A stretch of 64,000 nt of DNA from NCEH01 sp040049195 (GTDB taxonomy: Bacteria > Pseudomonadota > Alphaproteobacteria > Rhizobiales > Xanthobacteraceae), in NCBI RefSeq assembly GCF_040049195.1, contig NZ_JBDZDL010000009.1, one strand, 5' to 3'. Each line of letters begins with the position of its first letter. The stretch's first letter is position 1. Of the stretch, positions 36,051 through 47,200 are shown piece by piece. A model generated the notes under the pieces. It made no database searches. It saw only the letters and a program-made list of their open reading frames with translations, and had not been told where the DNA came from. The translations under genes were made by a program, and so were the position numbers.

Positions 36051-38176
36051 CGCTCCCGCCGCTTCCTGATCGTCTGGATGCGGGGCGCCCCTATCCCCTT
36101 GGCGCGGTCACGAACGGCCTCGGTACGAATTTCGCCCTCTTTTCCGCCAATGCGGAAAAGGTGGAGCTGTGTCTGTTCGAGCCCTCCGGCCGGCGCGAGG
36201 TGGCGCGCCTCGCGCTGCCGGAATGCACCGACGAGGTCTGGCACGGTTATTTGCCCGGTGCGTTCGAGGGGCTTGTTTACGGCTACCGCGTCCATGGGCC
36301 GTTCGATCCCGCACGCGGGCACCGGTTCAATCCCGCCAAGCTCCTGCTTGACCCATATGCGCGGCAGATTACCGGGCCATTGCGCTGGTCCGACACGCTG
36401 TTCGGCTATCGTATCCATGGTGGACGCGCGGACCTCTCGCAGGACCGCCGCGACAGCGCGGCCGCCATGCCGAAAGCCGTGGTGGTGGGTGAGGCGACCG
36501 ACTGGGGCGATGAGCGCGCGCCCAATGTGCCTTGGGAAGATACCGTCATCTACGAAGGCCATGTGCGCGGCATTTCCATGGGGCGCACAGACGTGCGCGC
36601 CCATGAACGCGGAACCTTCGCGGCCCTGACCCATCCCCGTTTCATCGAGCATCTGCAAAGGCTGGGCATCACTGCGATCGAGCTCATGCCGGTGCATGCG
36701 TTCCTGCAGGATCGCTTTTTGCTCGAGCGCGGGCTCCGCAATTATTGGGGCTATTCCACCCTCGCCTTTTTTGCGCCAGAGCCGAGCTTCCTCTCCACCG
36801 GGTCTTTGCATGAGATGCGCGCCGCCATTCGCCGCCTGCATGCCGCCGGCATCGAGGTGATCCTCGACGTGGTCTATAACCACACGTGCGAGGGCAACGA
36901 GCTCGGCCCGACCCTCTCATTTCGCGGCATCGACAATGCGAGCTACTACCGCCTCGTGCCGGGCGACGAGCGCTATTACATCAACGAGACCGGGTGCGGA
37001 AACACGGTCAACCTCTCCCATCCGCGTGTGCTGCAGATGGTCATGGATTCTTTGCGCTACTGGGCCACGGCGTTCCGCATCGACGGCTTCCGCTTCGACC
37101 TTGGGGTGACGCTGGGACGCGAAGGCACGGGGTTCGACCCCGGCTCTGGCTTCTTCGACGCGTTGCGTCAGGATCCCACGCTCGCGCATTGCAAGCTGAT
37201 CGCCGAGCCCTGGGATCTCGGGCCGGACGGCTATCAGCTTGGCTGCATGCCGCCGGGATTCGCAGAATGGAACGATAGCTTCCGCGATGGGGTGCGCAGA
37301 TTCTGGAAGCGCGAGCCCGGCCGGCGCGGCGACCTTGCGGCACGCCTCTCGGGCTCGGGCGACAAGTTCGACCGGCGTTTCCGCAAACCCTGGGCTTCCG
37401 TCAACTATGTGGCCTCCCACGACGGCTTCACACTCGCGGATCTGGTTTCCTACGAACACAAGCACAACGCGGCGAACGGCGAGGACGGCCGGGACGGACA
37501 CGACGGCAACCACAGCGCCAATTGGGGCGTGGAGGGGCCAACCAGCGACCCCTGGGTGCTGGAGACCCGGGAGCGTGTGACACGGGCCATGCTGGCCACG
37601 GTGATGTTCGCCCAGGGTACGCCCATGTTGCTCGCGGGCGACGAGTTTGGCCGCACGCAAAAGGGCAATAACAATGCCTATTGCCAAGACAACGACGTGT
37701 CCTGGATCGACTGGGAGCGCGCCCGCTCGCCCGACGGACGGGCTCTGACCGCCTTCTTTGCCCGCCTTGCGGAAGTGCGCCGCCGCTTCGCGATCCTGCG
37801 CGCCCCTCATTTCCTGCACGGGCACGTGGAACTCGCGCCCGGCCTGCGGGACATCGGCTGGTTCGATGAGAGCGGGGCCGAACTGCACGGCGATGCCTGG
37901 CACGCCGATGGCGGCCACACGCTCGCTTTGCGGCGCGCGGGACTGGCGACGGTCGTCGGCGACGTGCCGCCGGGGCGGCTCGACGTGCTGCTCCTCCTGA
38001 TGAATGCGCAAGACCGCCCGGTCATGTTCCGCCTGCCGGCGCCCGCCGTGACGTGGCGCGTGCTCGTGGACAGCGCCGCCGGCCTCGTCTCCGAACAGCG
38101 CCCCATAGAACAGGAGACGCTGGTTTCCGCGCTCAGCATTCGCTTGCTTGCCACCCATCTGGACCTGCAGCGATGA
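36047..38176 (+). CDS. glgX: glycogen debranching enzyme
   Basis: GlgX hydrolyses alpha-1,6 branches, giving linear maltooligosaccharides for TreY and MalQ. The 709-aa GH13_11 protein shows the isoamylase-type start YPLGAVTNGLGTNFALFSAN, a CBM48 domain, and the barrel with VIYEGHVRGISM. Catalytic residues are Asp351 (IDGFRFDLGVTLGRE), Glu387 (LIAEPWDLGPDGYQLG) and Asp459 (VASHDGFTLADLVSYEHKHN). The GDEFGRTQKGNNNAYCQDN stretch is also typical of the subfamily. The start overlaps the glgB stop by 4 nt and the stop overlaps malQ by 4 nt. Confidence 0.95.
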
Positions 38177-40302
38177 GCCTGCCGGACCATTCCGCGCGGG
38201 CTCCCGCGCATACGTCTTCCCGAAGGCCGTTTCCCATGGACGATGCTCTGCTTGATCTTGCTCGGCTTGCCGGACTCTCACCTTTCTGGACCGATGCCTT
38301 CGGCAGGCCACAGGCGGTGCCACATGAGGTTTTGCGCGCCCTGCTGCGCGCGCTCGATCTCCCTGCGGAAACGCCCGGCGACATCGCCGACAGCCGCATG
38401 CGCCTGCGCGGCGGTACGGTGGATGGTCTTCCGCCCCTTATGACACTGGATGCCGGCAGCCCCATTCGCATTCCCGTCGCCAATGGCGCCCTGCGCATGC
38501 GCTATCGCGTGACGCTCGAAGGCGGCGGCCTGGTGGAAGGCGAGGCAGAAGTGAACGATGGCGCCATCGTGCTGCCAGCCGTCGAGTTGCCGGGCTACCA
38601 CCGGCTGGAGCTGGGCGACGTGCATACGACCCTTGCGGTTGCCCCTGCCCGCGCATTTGCGCTCGCCGATGCCGCAGGGCGAGAAGACCCGCGCCTGTGG
38701 GGCCTCGCGGTGCAACTCTACGCTTTGCGTCGTGACGGCGACGGCGGCATCGGCGATTTCTCCGCCCTCGCACAATTGTCGGTCAAGGCGGCGAATGCCG
38801 GCGCCTCGGCCCTGGTCTTGAGCCCGGTTCACGCGCCATTCGCGGCCGATCCCGCCCATTACAGCCCTTATTCGCCCTCAAGCCGGCTGTTCCTGAATCC
38901 CCTTTATGCCGACCCGGCGCTGATCTTCGGCGGCCCGGCGGTGGACGAGGCCGTGGCGGCCTTGGATCTCGGGCCTTTGCGCACCTCCCTTGAAGCGTCC
39001 GATCTGGTGCAATGGGAGAAGGCAGGCACGGCCAAGATTAACCTCCTGCGCCACCTGTTCGAGACCGTGATGCCGCGCGAACCGGCACTGATGGCCGAGT
39101 TCGAGGCCTTTCGCGTGGCGGGGGGGCAGAATCTGGCCGACCATGCGGTGTTCGAGGCGCTGCACCAACGCCAGTTCGGCGATGGACGCGGGCAATGGCA
39201 CTGGCGCGGCTGGCCGGAAGGGTTCCGCGATCCCCGCGGCGCCGCGGTCGCCGGCTTCGCGCGCCGCCACGCGCATGAGGTGAGCTTCCACGCCTTCCTG
39301 CAATGGGTTGCCGATAAGGGACTGGCGCAGGCGCAGGATACCGCCCGTTCTTCCGGCATGCCCGTGGGGCTCATCTCCGATCTGGCGGTCGGAGCGGACG
39401 GAGGCGGGAGCCAAGCCTGGAGTCGGCAGGCGGAGATGCTCATCGGCTGTTCCGTGGGTGCGCCGCCGGACCTCTTGAACTCGGTCGGCCAGACGTGGGG
39501 GCTCACCGCCTTCTCGCCGCGCGCCTTTGCCGCCAGCGGCTTTGCGAGCTTCCTCGACATGCTCCGCGCGGCCATGGCGCACGCGGGCGGCGTGCGTATC
39601 GATCATATCATGGGGCTGTCGCGCCTTTGGATGATCCCCGATGGCGCGCCACCGGCGCACGGCGCCTATCTCGCCTATCCGTTCGACGATCTCGCCCGGC
39701 TCGTAACGCTGGAATCCCATCGCCGCCGCGCCATTGTCATCGGGGAGGATCTCGGCACGGTCCCCGACGGATTCCGCGAGCGTCTCGGCTCGCGCGGCAT
39801 CCTCGGCATGCGGGTGCTGTGGTTTGAGCGCGAGGGCCCGCGCTTCAAGGAGGCAGGCGAATATTCACCCGACGCCATCGCCGTCACGGGCACCCATGAC
39901 CTTCCCACAGTCACCGGCTGGTGGAGCGGGCGCGACATCGACTGGCGCAGCCCGGCGGGCCTGCTTGCGGAAGGCAATAGCGAGGAGGCCGAGCGCAGCG
40001 GCCGCCACGACGACAGGGCGCATCTGTGGGCCGCCATCGGTGACGACGCAATGCCCGCTGCCGAACAGGGCGCGGCCGTTTTGGACGCTGCTTTTCAGTT
40101 CCTCGCGGAAACGCCGAGTCCGCTCGTGGTGGTGCCGATGGAGGATGCGCTTGCCCTGCCGGAGCAGCCCAACCTGCCCGGAACCGTAGAGGAACATCCC
40201 AACTGGCGCCGACGTCTCTCAGGTCAGGCCGCACACGTGCTCGAAGACCCGGCTGTCCAGCGGCGCCTCAGTTTACTCGACCGCGCAAGGGCCAAAGCAT
40301 GA
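38173..40302 (+). CDS. malQ: 4-alpha-glucanotransferase
   Basis: MalQ (GH77 amylomaltase) disproportionates maltooligosaccharides, adjusting chain lengths between GlgX, GlgE and TreY. The 709-aa protein is the longer bacterial type with an N-terminal extension (FWTDAFGRPQAVPHEVLRALL) before the GH77 barrel (WGLAVQLYALRRDGDGGIGD, HYSPYSPSSRLFLNPLY). Catalytic residues are Asp477 (GGVRIDHIMGLSR), Glu525 (IVIGEDLGTVP) and Asp576 (TGTHDLPTVTGWW). The ATG at 38173 overlaps the glgX stop (ATGA) but lacks its own clear ribosome-binding site; an in-frame ATG at 38236 is an alternative. It ends in an ATGA overlap with treY. Confidence 0.94.
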   Translation: MSLPDHSARAPAHTSSRRPFPMDDALLDLARLAGLSPFWTDAFGRPQAVPHEVLRALLRALDLPAETPGDIADSRMRLRGGTVDGLPPLMTLDAGSPIRIPVANGALRMRYRVTLEGGGLVEGEAEVNDGAIVLPAVELPGYHRLELGDVHTTLAVAPARAFALADAAGREDPRLWGLAVQLYALRRDGDGGIGDFSALAQLSVKAANAGASALVLSPVHAPFAADPAHYSPYSPSSRLFLNPLYADPALIFGGPAVDEAVAALDLGPLRTSLEASDLVQWEKAGTAKINLLRHLFETVMPREPALMAEFEAFRVAGGQNLADHAVFEALHQRQFGDGRGQWHWRGWPEGFRDPRGAAVAGFARRHAHEVSFHAFLQWVADKGLAQAQDTARSSGMPVGLISDLAVGADGGGSQAWSRQAEMLIGCSVGAPPDLLNSVGQTWGLTAFSPRAFAASGFASFLDMLRAAMAHAGGVRIDHIMGLSRLWMIPDGAPPAHGAYLAYPFDDLARLVTLESHRRRAIVIGEDLGTVPDGFRERLGSRGILGMRVLWFEREGPRFKEAGEYSPDAIAVTGTHDLPTVTGWWSGRDIDWRSPAGLLAEGNSEEAERSGRHDDRAHLWAAIGDDAMPAAEQGAAVLDAAFQFLAETPSPLVVVPMEDALALPEQPNLPGTVEEHPNWRRRLSGQAAHVLEDPAVQRRLSLLDRARAKA

Positions 40303-43079
40303 CAGTGCCTCGCGCCACCGTGCGCCTCCAGTTTCACCGTGATTTTCCCCTCGATGCGGCGATCCCGCTTGTGGATTATTTCGCCGATCTCGGCATCAGC
40401 CATATCTATTCCTCCCCACTGCTGACCTCCCGGCCGGGATCGCGCCACGGCTATGACACCGTGGATCACGGCACGCTCGACCCTGAATTGGGCGGGGAAG
40501 CCGCCCTGCGCCGGTTGGCGGCCGCGCTGCGGTCCCGCGGAATGGGGCTGATCCTCGATATCGTACCCAACCATATGGGGGTGGGCGGTGCCGACAACCC
40601 GGTGTGGCTCGACGTCCTCGAATGGGGCCGTGAGAGCACGTATCGCGACTTCTTCGATATCGACTGGAGCCCGGCCGATACGCGGTTCGAGGGCAAGGTC
40701 GTCGCGCCCTTCCTGGACCGGCCCTATGGCGAGGCGTTGAAGGCCGGTGCCATCCGCCTCGCCCACGACAGCGCGCGAGGGACCTTCCATTTTCGTCACC
40801 ACGACCACGTCTTTCCCGTGTGCCCTCGCACCTATGGTGACGTGCTCAGCGCCTCGGGCGCTGATCCGCAGAGCGTTCTCGATGTCGAGCTTGCAACGCT
40901 GGCGGATCCCGCGGCCCCGAAACGCGACGTCCAGGCCACGAAGGAGCGTCTCGCACTTGCATTGACGCGCGAAGGTCCACAGATCGTCGCCGCCGCGCTC
41001 GAAGCGTTCGATCCCACCTCCGAAGCCGGGCAGGCGCGGCTGCACACACTGCTGGAAAAACAGAATTATCGCCTCGCCTGGTGGCGCGTGGCGAACGACG
41101 AGCTCAACTGGCGCCGCTTCTTCGATATCACCGGACTGGCAGGCGTGAAAGTAGAGCGGGGCGAGGTGTTCGAGATCGTTCATGCCCTGGTGTTCCAGCT
41201 TTACGCCGACGGCCTGATCGACGGCCTGCGCATCGATCATGTGGACGGTATTGCCGATCCCGGGGCCTATTGTCGGCAGCTGAAGCGAAAGCTCGACGCG
41301 CTGGAGGCTCAACGACCGCATGACACGCCACCGGGCGGCTATGTGATCGTCGAGAAGATCCTCCATACGGGAGAGGCAATGCCCGCCTCCTGGCGGATGG
41401 ATGGGACCACCGGATACGACTTCATGGACGAGGTTTCGGCGGTGCTGCACGACGGCAGTTCCGACGATGCGCTGGAAAAGGTCTGGAGCCAGGCCGCGCA
41501 GGATTCCGGCACCTATGCCGCCCAGATGGAAGCTGCCCGTCGCCAGATCTTGCGCGAGGGATTCGGCACGGAAATGGATACCGCCGCGTGGGCCCTGCAC
41601 GAAGTGGCCCAGCAGGATCTCGATACGCGCGACATCACCTTCTCCTCCATCCGGCGCTCCCTCAGGGAGCTGGTGGTGGCGTTTCCGGTCTATCGCACCT
41701 ACGCCGATGCGAATGGGCGTTCGGCCCAGGATTGGACCTATTTTTCACAAGCCCTCGCCCAGGCGCGGCGACGCCTCGCGCCCATCGATCACCCGGTCCT
41801 CGATCTTCTGGACCGCTGGCTCGGCGGGGAAGCCCCCCGTGCGCTCGGTGGCGACATGGAGCAGGCGGGCACCCGCGCCTATGCCATCGCAAAATTCCAA
41901 CAGCTCACAGCGCCGATCGCCGCTAAAGCCGTGGAGGATACGGTCTTCTACCGCTACGGCCGCCTGCTCTCGCGCAACGAAGTGGGCGCAGATCCCGGCC
42001 AGCTCGCTTTGCCGGTGCGGGCCTTCCACGAGCTCGCGCAGGCGCGCGCCTCGCACTTCCCCGGCGCCATGCTCGCCACCGCCACGCACGACCACAAGCG
42101 CGGCGAGGACAGCCGCATGCGCCTCGCGGTGCTGAGCGAAATCCCGCAGGAATGGTCCCTTGCGCTGGCCGATCTCCAGGCGGCGGCGCTGCCGCTGCGC
42201 GAGGCCTTGGCCCCCCTCCCCGAGCCAAGCCCGGCGGACGAAGTGATGCTCTATCAAGCGCTGATCGGCGCGTGGCCGCTCGATCTCGGCCCTGAGGATG
42301 GCGGACGCCTGCACGGCCTGCTGGAACGCATGGCGTCCTGGCAGATCAAGGCGTTGCGGGAAGCGAAGCGCCACACCAACTGGGTCTTTCCCAATACCGA
42401 TTACGAGGCCGGGTGCGACAACTTTCTGCGCCTGATCCTCACCGACGGACGGGGCAAGGCGGTGCGGGCTTTGCTGGCCGCGCTCGTGCAGCGCCTTGCG
42501 CCCGCCGGCGCGCTCAACGGCCTTGCCCAAATTGCTCTCAAATACACCGTTCCGGGCGTACCGGATCTCTATCAGGGAACGGAATTCTGGGATTTCAGCC
42601 TGGTGGACCCCGACAATCGGCGGCCGGTGGATTACCGCGCCCGTGCGGCCGCCCTCGGGCGGCTCGACGCGCCGGCCGCCTGCTTGCCGCACTGGCGTGA
42701 CGGACGGGTGAAGCAGAGCCTGATCGCGACCCTGCTGCGCGCGCGTTCGGCTCATCCGGACCTGTTTTTGCAGGGCAGCTATTTGCCGCTGGACGTGGCT
42801 GGTCCCGCCGCCAATCAGGCGATCGCGTTCGCGCGCCAGCATGGGGAGCTGACCCTGGTGGTGGTCGCGAACCGTCTGTGCGCCGGACTTCTGGGGACGT
42901 CCGAGCGTCCGCTGGTTCCGAATGAAGCGCTTGAAGGAACCGTTCTGGAATTGCCTTCAGAGCTTGCAGGCACATATTCTGACCTTGCAAGCGGGCGCAT
43001 GGTCTCGCTTGGCGAGACGACATCCCTCGCGACCCTTCTCGAGCGCATGCCGGTTACGGTGTTGCTCGCGGCGCCGTGA
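40299..43079 (+). CDS. treY: malto-oligosyltrehalose synthase
   Basis: TreY isomerises the reducing end of a maltooligosaccharide to a trehalose unit, the substrate of TreZ. The 926-aa GH13_26 protein begins ATVRLQFHRDFPLDAAIPLV and SHIYSSPLLTSRPGSRHGYD, both characteristic. The nucleophile is Asp313 (DGLRIDHVDGIADP) and the acid is Glu352 (YVIVEKILHTGEAMP). The ATATHDHKRGEDSRMRLAVL motif near the C-terminus is also diagnostic. It is the last gene of the coupled glgE-treS-glgB-glgX-malQ-treY series. Its stop (43077-43079) is immediately followed by an EcfG-type promoter for the next small gene. Confidence 0.95.
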   Translation: MTVPRATVRLQFHRDFPLDAAIPLVDYFADLGISHIYSSPLLTSRPGSRHGYDTVDHGTLDPELGGEAALRRLAAALRSRGMGLILDIVPNHMGVGGADNPVWLDVLEWGRESTYRDFFDIDWSPADTRFEGKVVAPFLDRPYGEALKAGAIRLAHDSARGTFHFRHHDHVFPVCPRTYGDVLSASGADPQSVLDVELATLADPAAPKRDVQATKERLALALTREGPQIVAAALEAFDPTSEAGQARLHTLLEKQNYRLAWWRVANDELNWRRFFDITGLAGVKVERGEVFEIVHALVFQLYADGLIDGLRIDHVDGIADPGAYCRQLKRKLDALEAQRPHDTPPGGYVIVEKILHTGEAMPASWRMDGTTGYDFMDEVSAVLHDGSSDDALEKVWSQAAQDSGTYAAQMEAARRQILREGFGTEMDTAAWALHEVAQQDLDTRDITFSSIRRSLRELVVAFPVYRTYADANGRSAQDWTYFSQALAQARRRLAPIDHPVLDLLDRWLGGEAPRALGGDMEQAGTRAYAIAKFQQLTAPIAAKAVEDTVFYRYGRLLSRNEVGADPGQLALPVRAFHELAQARASHFPGAMLATATHDHKRGEDSRMRLAVLSEIPQEWSLALADLQAAALPLREALAPLPEPSPADEVMLYQALIGAWPLDLGPEDGGRLHGLLERMASWQIKALREAKRHTNWVFPNTDYEAGCDNFLRLILTDGRGKAVRALLAALVQRLAPAGALNGLAQIALKYTVPGVPDLYQGTEFWDFSLVDPDNRRPVDYRARAAALGRLDAPAACLPHWRDGRVKQSLIATLLRARSAHPDLFLQGSYLPLDVAGPAANQAIAFARQHGELTLVVVANRLCAGLLGTSERPLVPNEALEGTVLELPSELAGTYSDLASGRMVSLGETTSLATLLERMPVTVLLAAP

Positions 43080-43105
43080 GGAACCAAAAAGGTGCGGCTC
43101 GCGTT
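43080..43105 (+). promoter_or_regulatory. EcfG-type general-stress promoter for the SFPASDPP protein
   Basis: GGAAC (43080-43084), 17 nt, CGTT (43102-43105) is an exact EcfG-type match. The first G is the base right after the treY stop. The leader to the ATG at 43207 is about 90 nt. Confidence 0.8.
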
Positions 43106-43206
43106 GTGCTTGAGCGTAACCGCGAGGCGCGGGGTCAGTGTCGCCGAAAGACGTGTCCGAGATGGCATCTCTGAGGCAGCGACATTAGCGAGCGATGGAG
43201 GCGAAC

Positions 43207-43503
43207 ATGGGTAAGCAAGGCGGCTCGGGCCCGGGGACCGAAGAGGTTCTCGATCAAGCGCTCGAGGACAGCTTCCCGGCGAGCGATCCACCGGCCGCCA
43301 CACGTCCTGGCGGCATCACCGGGCCGGAAGCCGCTGCCGCGTCGAAAGCGGCGGAGGAGGAATGCCGCGCGGAGTCCGATGCGCTCGACGAGGCGTTGGA
43401 GGACAGCTTTCCCGCAAGCGACCCTCCCTCACAAACGGTGAAGCGGGGCGCCGATGATGCGGCGCCTGAAGAGGTATGCCCTCCCGGATCAACCAAGCCG
43501 TGA
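43207..43503 (+). CDS. small acidic protein with duplicated SFPASDPP motif
   Basis: A 98-aa acidic, low-complexity protein of unknown function. Residues 15-29 and 60-74 are a near-perfect internal duplication: LDQALEDSFPASDPP and LDEALEDSFPASDPP. Short proteobacterial proteins carrying one such motif are known as uncharacterised proteins. The ATG at 43207 is used because GGAGG (43197-43201) lies 5 nt upstream; that site overlaps the in-frame ATG at 43195, which would lack one. The two DNA repeats differ mainly at third codon positions, so the protein motif is under selection. Its own EcfG-type promoter implies stress induction. Confidence 0.82.
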   Translation: MGKQGGSGPGTEEVLDQALEDSFPASDPPAATRPGGITGPEAAAASKAAEEECRAESDALDEALEDSFPASDPPSQTVKRGADDAAPEEVCPPGSTKP

Positions 43504-43590
43504 TGCAGGGGCATGACGCTGAGTTCCCCGCTGCGGGAATGGGTGCCTTTCGGGCGTCCGCAAAGCTCAGGCGTCGAAAAGCATACTGAG

Positions 43591-43613
43591 GGAGGCCCTC
43601 TGAGAGGGCCTCC
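43591..43613. terminator. perfect hairpin between convergent genes
   Basis: GGAGGCCCTC-tga-GAGGGCCTCC is a 10-bp perfect stem with a 3-nt loop between the plus-strand SFPASDPP gene and the minus-strand DUF6481 gene. T-rich sequence follows only after about 13 nt on the plus strand (GTTGTTTTGTTG) and TTTT about 10 nt out on the minus strand. It is a probable bidirectional terminator. Confidence 0.6.
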
Positions 43614-43691
43614 TGAACACAAGCTGTGGTGTTGTTTTGTTGAAGGCGCGCGAGCTTTCCCGCTCGGCGCGACAGTCTTTCTTCCAGCGCC

Positions 43692-44072
43692 TCAGCGCTT
43701 CTTGGCCTTTCGCGCCGCATAGCGCGCATCGCGCGCCGCCTTTTGTTCGGCACGCAGACGCTCTTCCTCCGCTTCCGCTTCCGCCTTCAGGCGCTCGGCT
43801 TCCGCTGCGGCTTCCGCTTCGGAGCGAATGCGCTCGGCCTCACGCTGTTCCTTTTCGCGGGCCTCCTGTTCGGCGCGGGCCGCCTGCTCCCGCTCGCGCT
43901 CCGCGGCGCGGGCCGCACGGGCCGCAGCCTGCTCCGCGCGGGCCGCGCGTCGCGCCACCGCCTCGGGGTCATCTTCCTTCGCACGGGCAGCGAACTTCTC
44001 AAGCATTGCGGCGCGCGCCTTCGCCTGCGCCTCCAACCGATCGTTCAACCCGGCCTTCTTCACACCCTTCAT
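43692..44072 (-). CDS. DUF6481 family coiled-coil protein
   Basis: A 126-aa, highly charged, Ala/Glu/Arg-rich protein: it starts MKGVKKAGLNDRLEAQAKAR, continues AMLEKFAARAKEDDPEAVAR, runs through a long uninterrupted helix of (E/R)A repeats, and ends KAARDARYAARKAKKR. This is the layout of DUF6481, uncharacterised in alphaproteobacteria. The long charged helix should form a coiled coil or single alpha-helix. The start at 44072 is chosen from this family-typical N-terminus; upstream codons to 44153 are not convincing. Open frames on the plus strand over the same DNA are compositional shadows of its repeats. Confidence 0.75.
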   Translation of the reverse strand: MKGVKKAGLNDRLEAQAKARAAMLEKFAARAKEDDPEAVARRAARAEQAAARAARAAEREREQAARAEQEAREKEQREAERIRSEAEAAAEAERLKAEAEAEEERLRAEQKAARDARYAARKAKKR

Positions 44073-44278
44073 GTCCCATCCATCGTCTTGCGGTCCAACG
44101 CCTCCCTCATATAGGCAAATCGCCACCTGCGCAGCACAACGCGAAGCCGGCACGGCAATTTATCCGCGAATTGTCCGAATCCGATCTCGGCGCAGGTCCG
44201 GCACCGAAGGCCCGAATATGAAAATTCATCAATTGCCTCTATCTATTTCACCATCGAGATGGTGTGCAGGGGGAGCCC

Positions 44279-47200
44279 ATGGGCGGGGCGCAATCAGAAA
44301 GCGGATGGCTTCAAAATCTGTCCGTCCAAAGTAAAATCGTCGGCATCATAGCCCTGCTGCTGACATGCTTCCTGGTCTCGCTCGGCGTGACCCGCATGAC
44401 CATGTGGCGGATTGACGAGCAGCGGGCCAGCGCTGAACAGCTGGGCGACTTCATCAAGGCGGTCAACGCCAGCGCCCGGGCCATCAATCGCCGCCAGATC
44501 GCGCTGATGCGCGCCGCTTTCTCGCCCAGCGAGCTTAATCTCCGGCATTACCACACCACAGACGAGGCCTTCAGCGAACAGCTGGAACAGGTGAAGAAAC
44601 TCGCAGGGAAGGACGCGGTCCTTATCGGCCAGTTCGAACGCGTGCGTCTCCTCAACGCCTCCTGGAAAGAGCAGGTGGCAGGTCCCGTAGTGGCTATGGT
44701 CTCGCGCTCCTTCGGGTCAGCCAAGCCCGGTGAGGAGCTGAGCGCCGCCCTCGGCAGCTTCCTGTCCACCGAAGTTACCGAGGTGGGTAGCCGAGCCATC
44801 GCGACCGGGCTGGACCAGATGCTGGCGACCTCGTCCGCACGCCTGGAAGCCGCGCAGGACGACCTCGAAAATGGCGAGCGGCTGCTCGGGATCATTAATC
44901 TGTTAGCCCTCCTGACCGCGCTCTGCATGGCTGGGGGCGCCATTTTCATGATGTCGCGCCTGGTGTCGGCCCCCCTTCGACACGTGGCACAGCTTATGGA
45001 ACGCCTCGCCGCCCACGATCATTCGATCATCGTCACGCATCTCGACCGCCATGACGAAGTCGGAACCATCAGCCGGGCCCTTCAGGTCTTCAAGGGCATG
45101 GCGATCGAGACCTACAACAACAACTGGGTCAAAACGGAACTCGCCAACATTTCGCGCAAGCTGCAGGAGACCAACGAGTCGCGGGAGTTCGCCCAGACCA
45201 TGGTGCGGGAATTGTCGGGACTGGTCGGTGCCGGCGTCGGTGTGTTCTACAGCTTCGATCCGGACACCGGCTTGCTCGAGCTTCTCGGCAGCTATGGCTA
45301 TAAGGAACGCCGCCACGTCAGTCCGGAATATCGCCTCGGCGAAGGCCTGGTGGGTCAGTGCGCGCTGGAGCGCAGCACCATTGTCCTCAGCCCCGTGCCG
45401 GAAGATTACGTGCGCATTCACTCCGGCACGGGCGAGGCCTCGCCGCGCGCGGTGATCGTGCTGCCCATCGTCTCCAAGGACCAATTGCTGGGCGTGCTGG
45501 AACTGGCCACCTTCGAGCCCTTGGAAGGCCGGCGCCTCGCCCTTGTGGAGGAACTGGCGCCGCTCGCAGCCGTCAGCCTCGATAATCTGATGCGGGCCCG
45601 CCGCACCCTCGCCCTGCTGAAGCAGACCCAGGAGCAGACCGCGGAACTGCGGGCCGCCGAGGAGGAATTGCGCAGCCAGCAGGAAGAATTGCGCACCACT
45701 AACGAGCAATTGCACGACCAGTCCCAGCGCCTCGTCGCTTCCGAGGAGGAGCTCCGGGTCCAGGCGCAGGAATTGCAGCAGGCCAATGATGTGTTGCGCC
45801 ATAATGCGGAGGCGCTCGAGAAACAGAAGGCGCATCTGGCCAAACTTCAGGAGGAAACCCAGACCAAGGCGGACGATCTGGCGCGCGCCAATCAATACAA
45901 GTCGCAATTCCTGGCTAACATGTCGCATGAGCTGCGCACGCCGCTGAATTCGCTCCTGATCCTCGCGCACGACCTGTCCGAAAACCGCAGCGGCAATCTG
46001 GACGAGGACCAGATCGAGGCGGTCTCCATCATTCACGACAGCGGCGCCAACCTGCTGCGGCTCATCAACGAAATTCTCGATCTTTCCAAGGTCGAGGCCG
46101 GCAAGATGGAAGTGGTGCGCGAGCCGCTGCGGCTGGCCGATTTCGCCCACCGCATGGAGCGCAACTTCCGCCACATGGCCGACGAGAAGGGCGTTGCATT
46201 CACCATCGAGATGGCGCCCGACATCCCCCCCGTCATCGTCACCGACGACGGCAAGCTTGAACAGATCACCAACAACCTGCTTGGCAATGCCTTCAAGTTT
46301 ACCGCCAGCGGCAGCGTGAGCGTGAAAATCACGCCTTGCGCGGATCTGCCGGGCGGCGGGGTGGCGATTGAGGTCACCGATTCCGGCATTGGCATTCCGC
46401 CTCATAAACTCGACACCATCTTCGAGGCCTTCGAGCAGGTCGACGCCAGCACCCGCCGGCAATATGGCGGCACCGGCCTCGGCCTCGCCATTTCCCGCCG
46501 TCTCGCGGTCCTGCTCGGGGGGGATGTGACGGTCCGCAGCACGGAGGGAGCCGGCAGCACGTTCCGCCTCACCCTGCCCGTGGCCGCTGATGCCGAGGGC
46601 CAGGCCGCCGCGGCACGCGAGGCCAGCGTTCCCAAACCCGCGATGCCCGCCGGCCCCGCGATCGTCGGCGCACCCGAGCGGCCGGCTTATACGCCGCGCA
46701 CCCAGCCGTTTCTCGCCGACGACCGCAACGTGATCGCAGCCGGGGACAAAGTGGTGCTGATCGTCGAGGACGATGCCGCCTTCTGCCGCTCGTTGATGGG
46801 CATCGTGCGGCGCAAGGGATATCGGGTCGTCGCCGCCGGGGACGGAGAAACCGGGCTCGCCTTCGCACGGACCTACAATCCGACCGGCATCCTGCTGGAT
46901 GTCATGCTGCCCGGCATGGACGGCTGGCAGGTGATCGAGACCTTGAAGAAGGACCCGGCCACCCGTCACATTCCGGTTCATTTCGTTTCGGCGCTTGAAG
47001 AGGCGCCGCGCGCGCGCGAAGCCGGCGCCGTGGGCTTCCTCACCAAGCCCGTCAACCAGACAGACCTCAACGGCGCCCTGGATCGGCTGATGCATTTCGC
47101 CGCCGACCGTCAGCGGCAAGTGCTGGTTGTGGATGATGACTCGGCCGCGCGCTTTTCGGTGCGCAAGCTCGTCGCCAGCGCCGACATCGAGGTTCGCGAA

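Noticed and set aside
43743..44334. Plus-strand open frames opposite the DUF6481 gene
   Set aside because: They arise from the repetitive Ala/Glu/Arg codons of the minus-strand gene and lack homology-like features.
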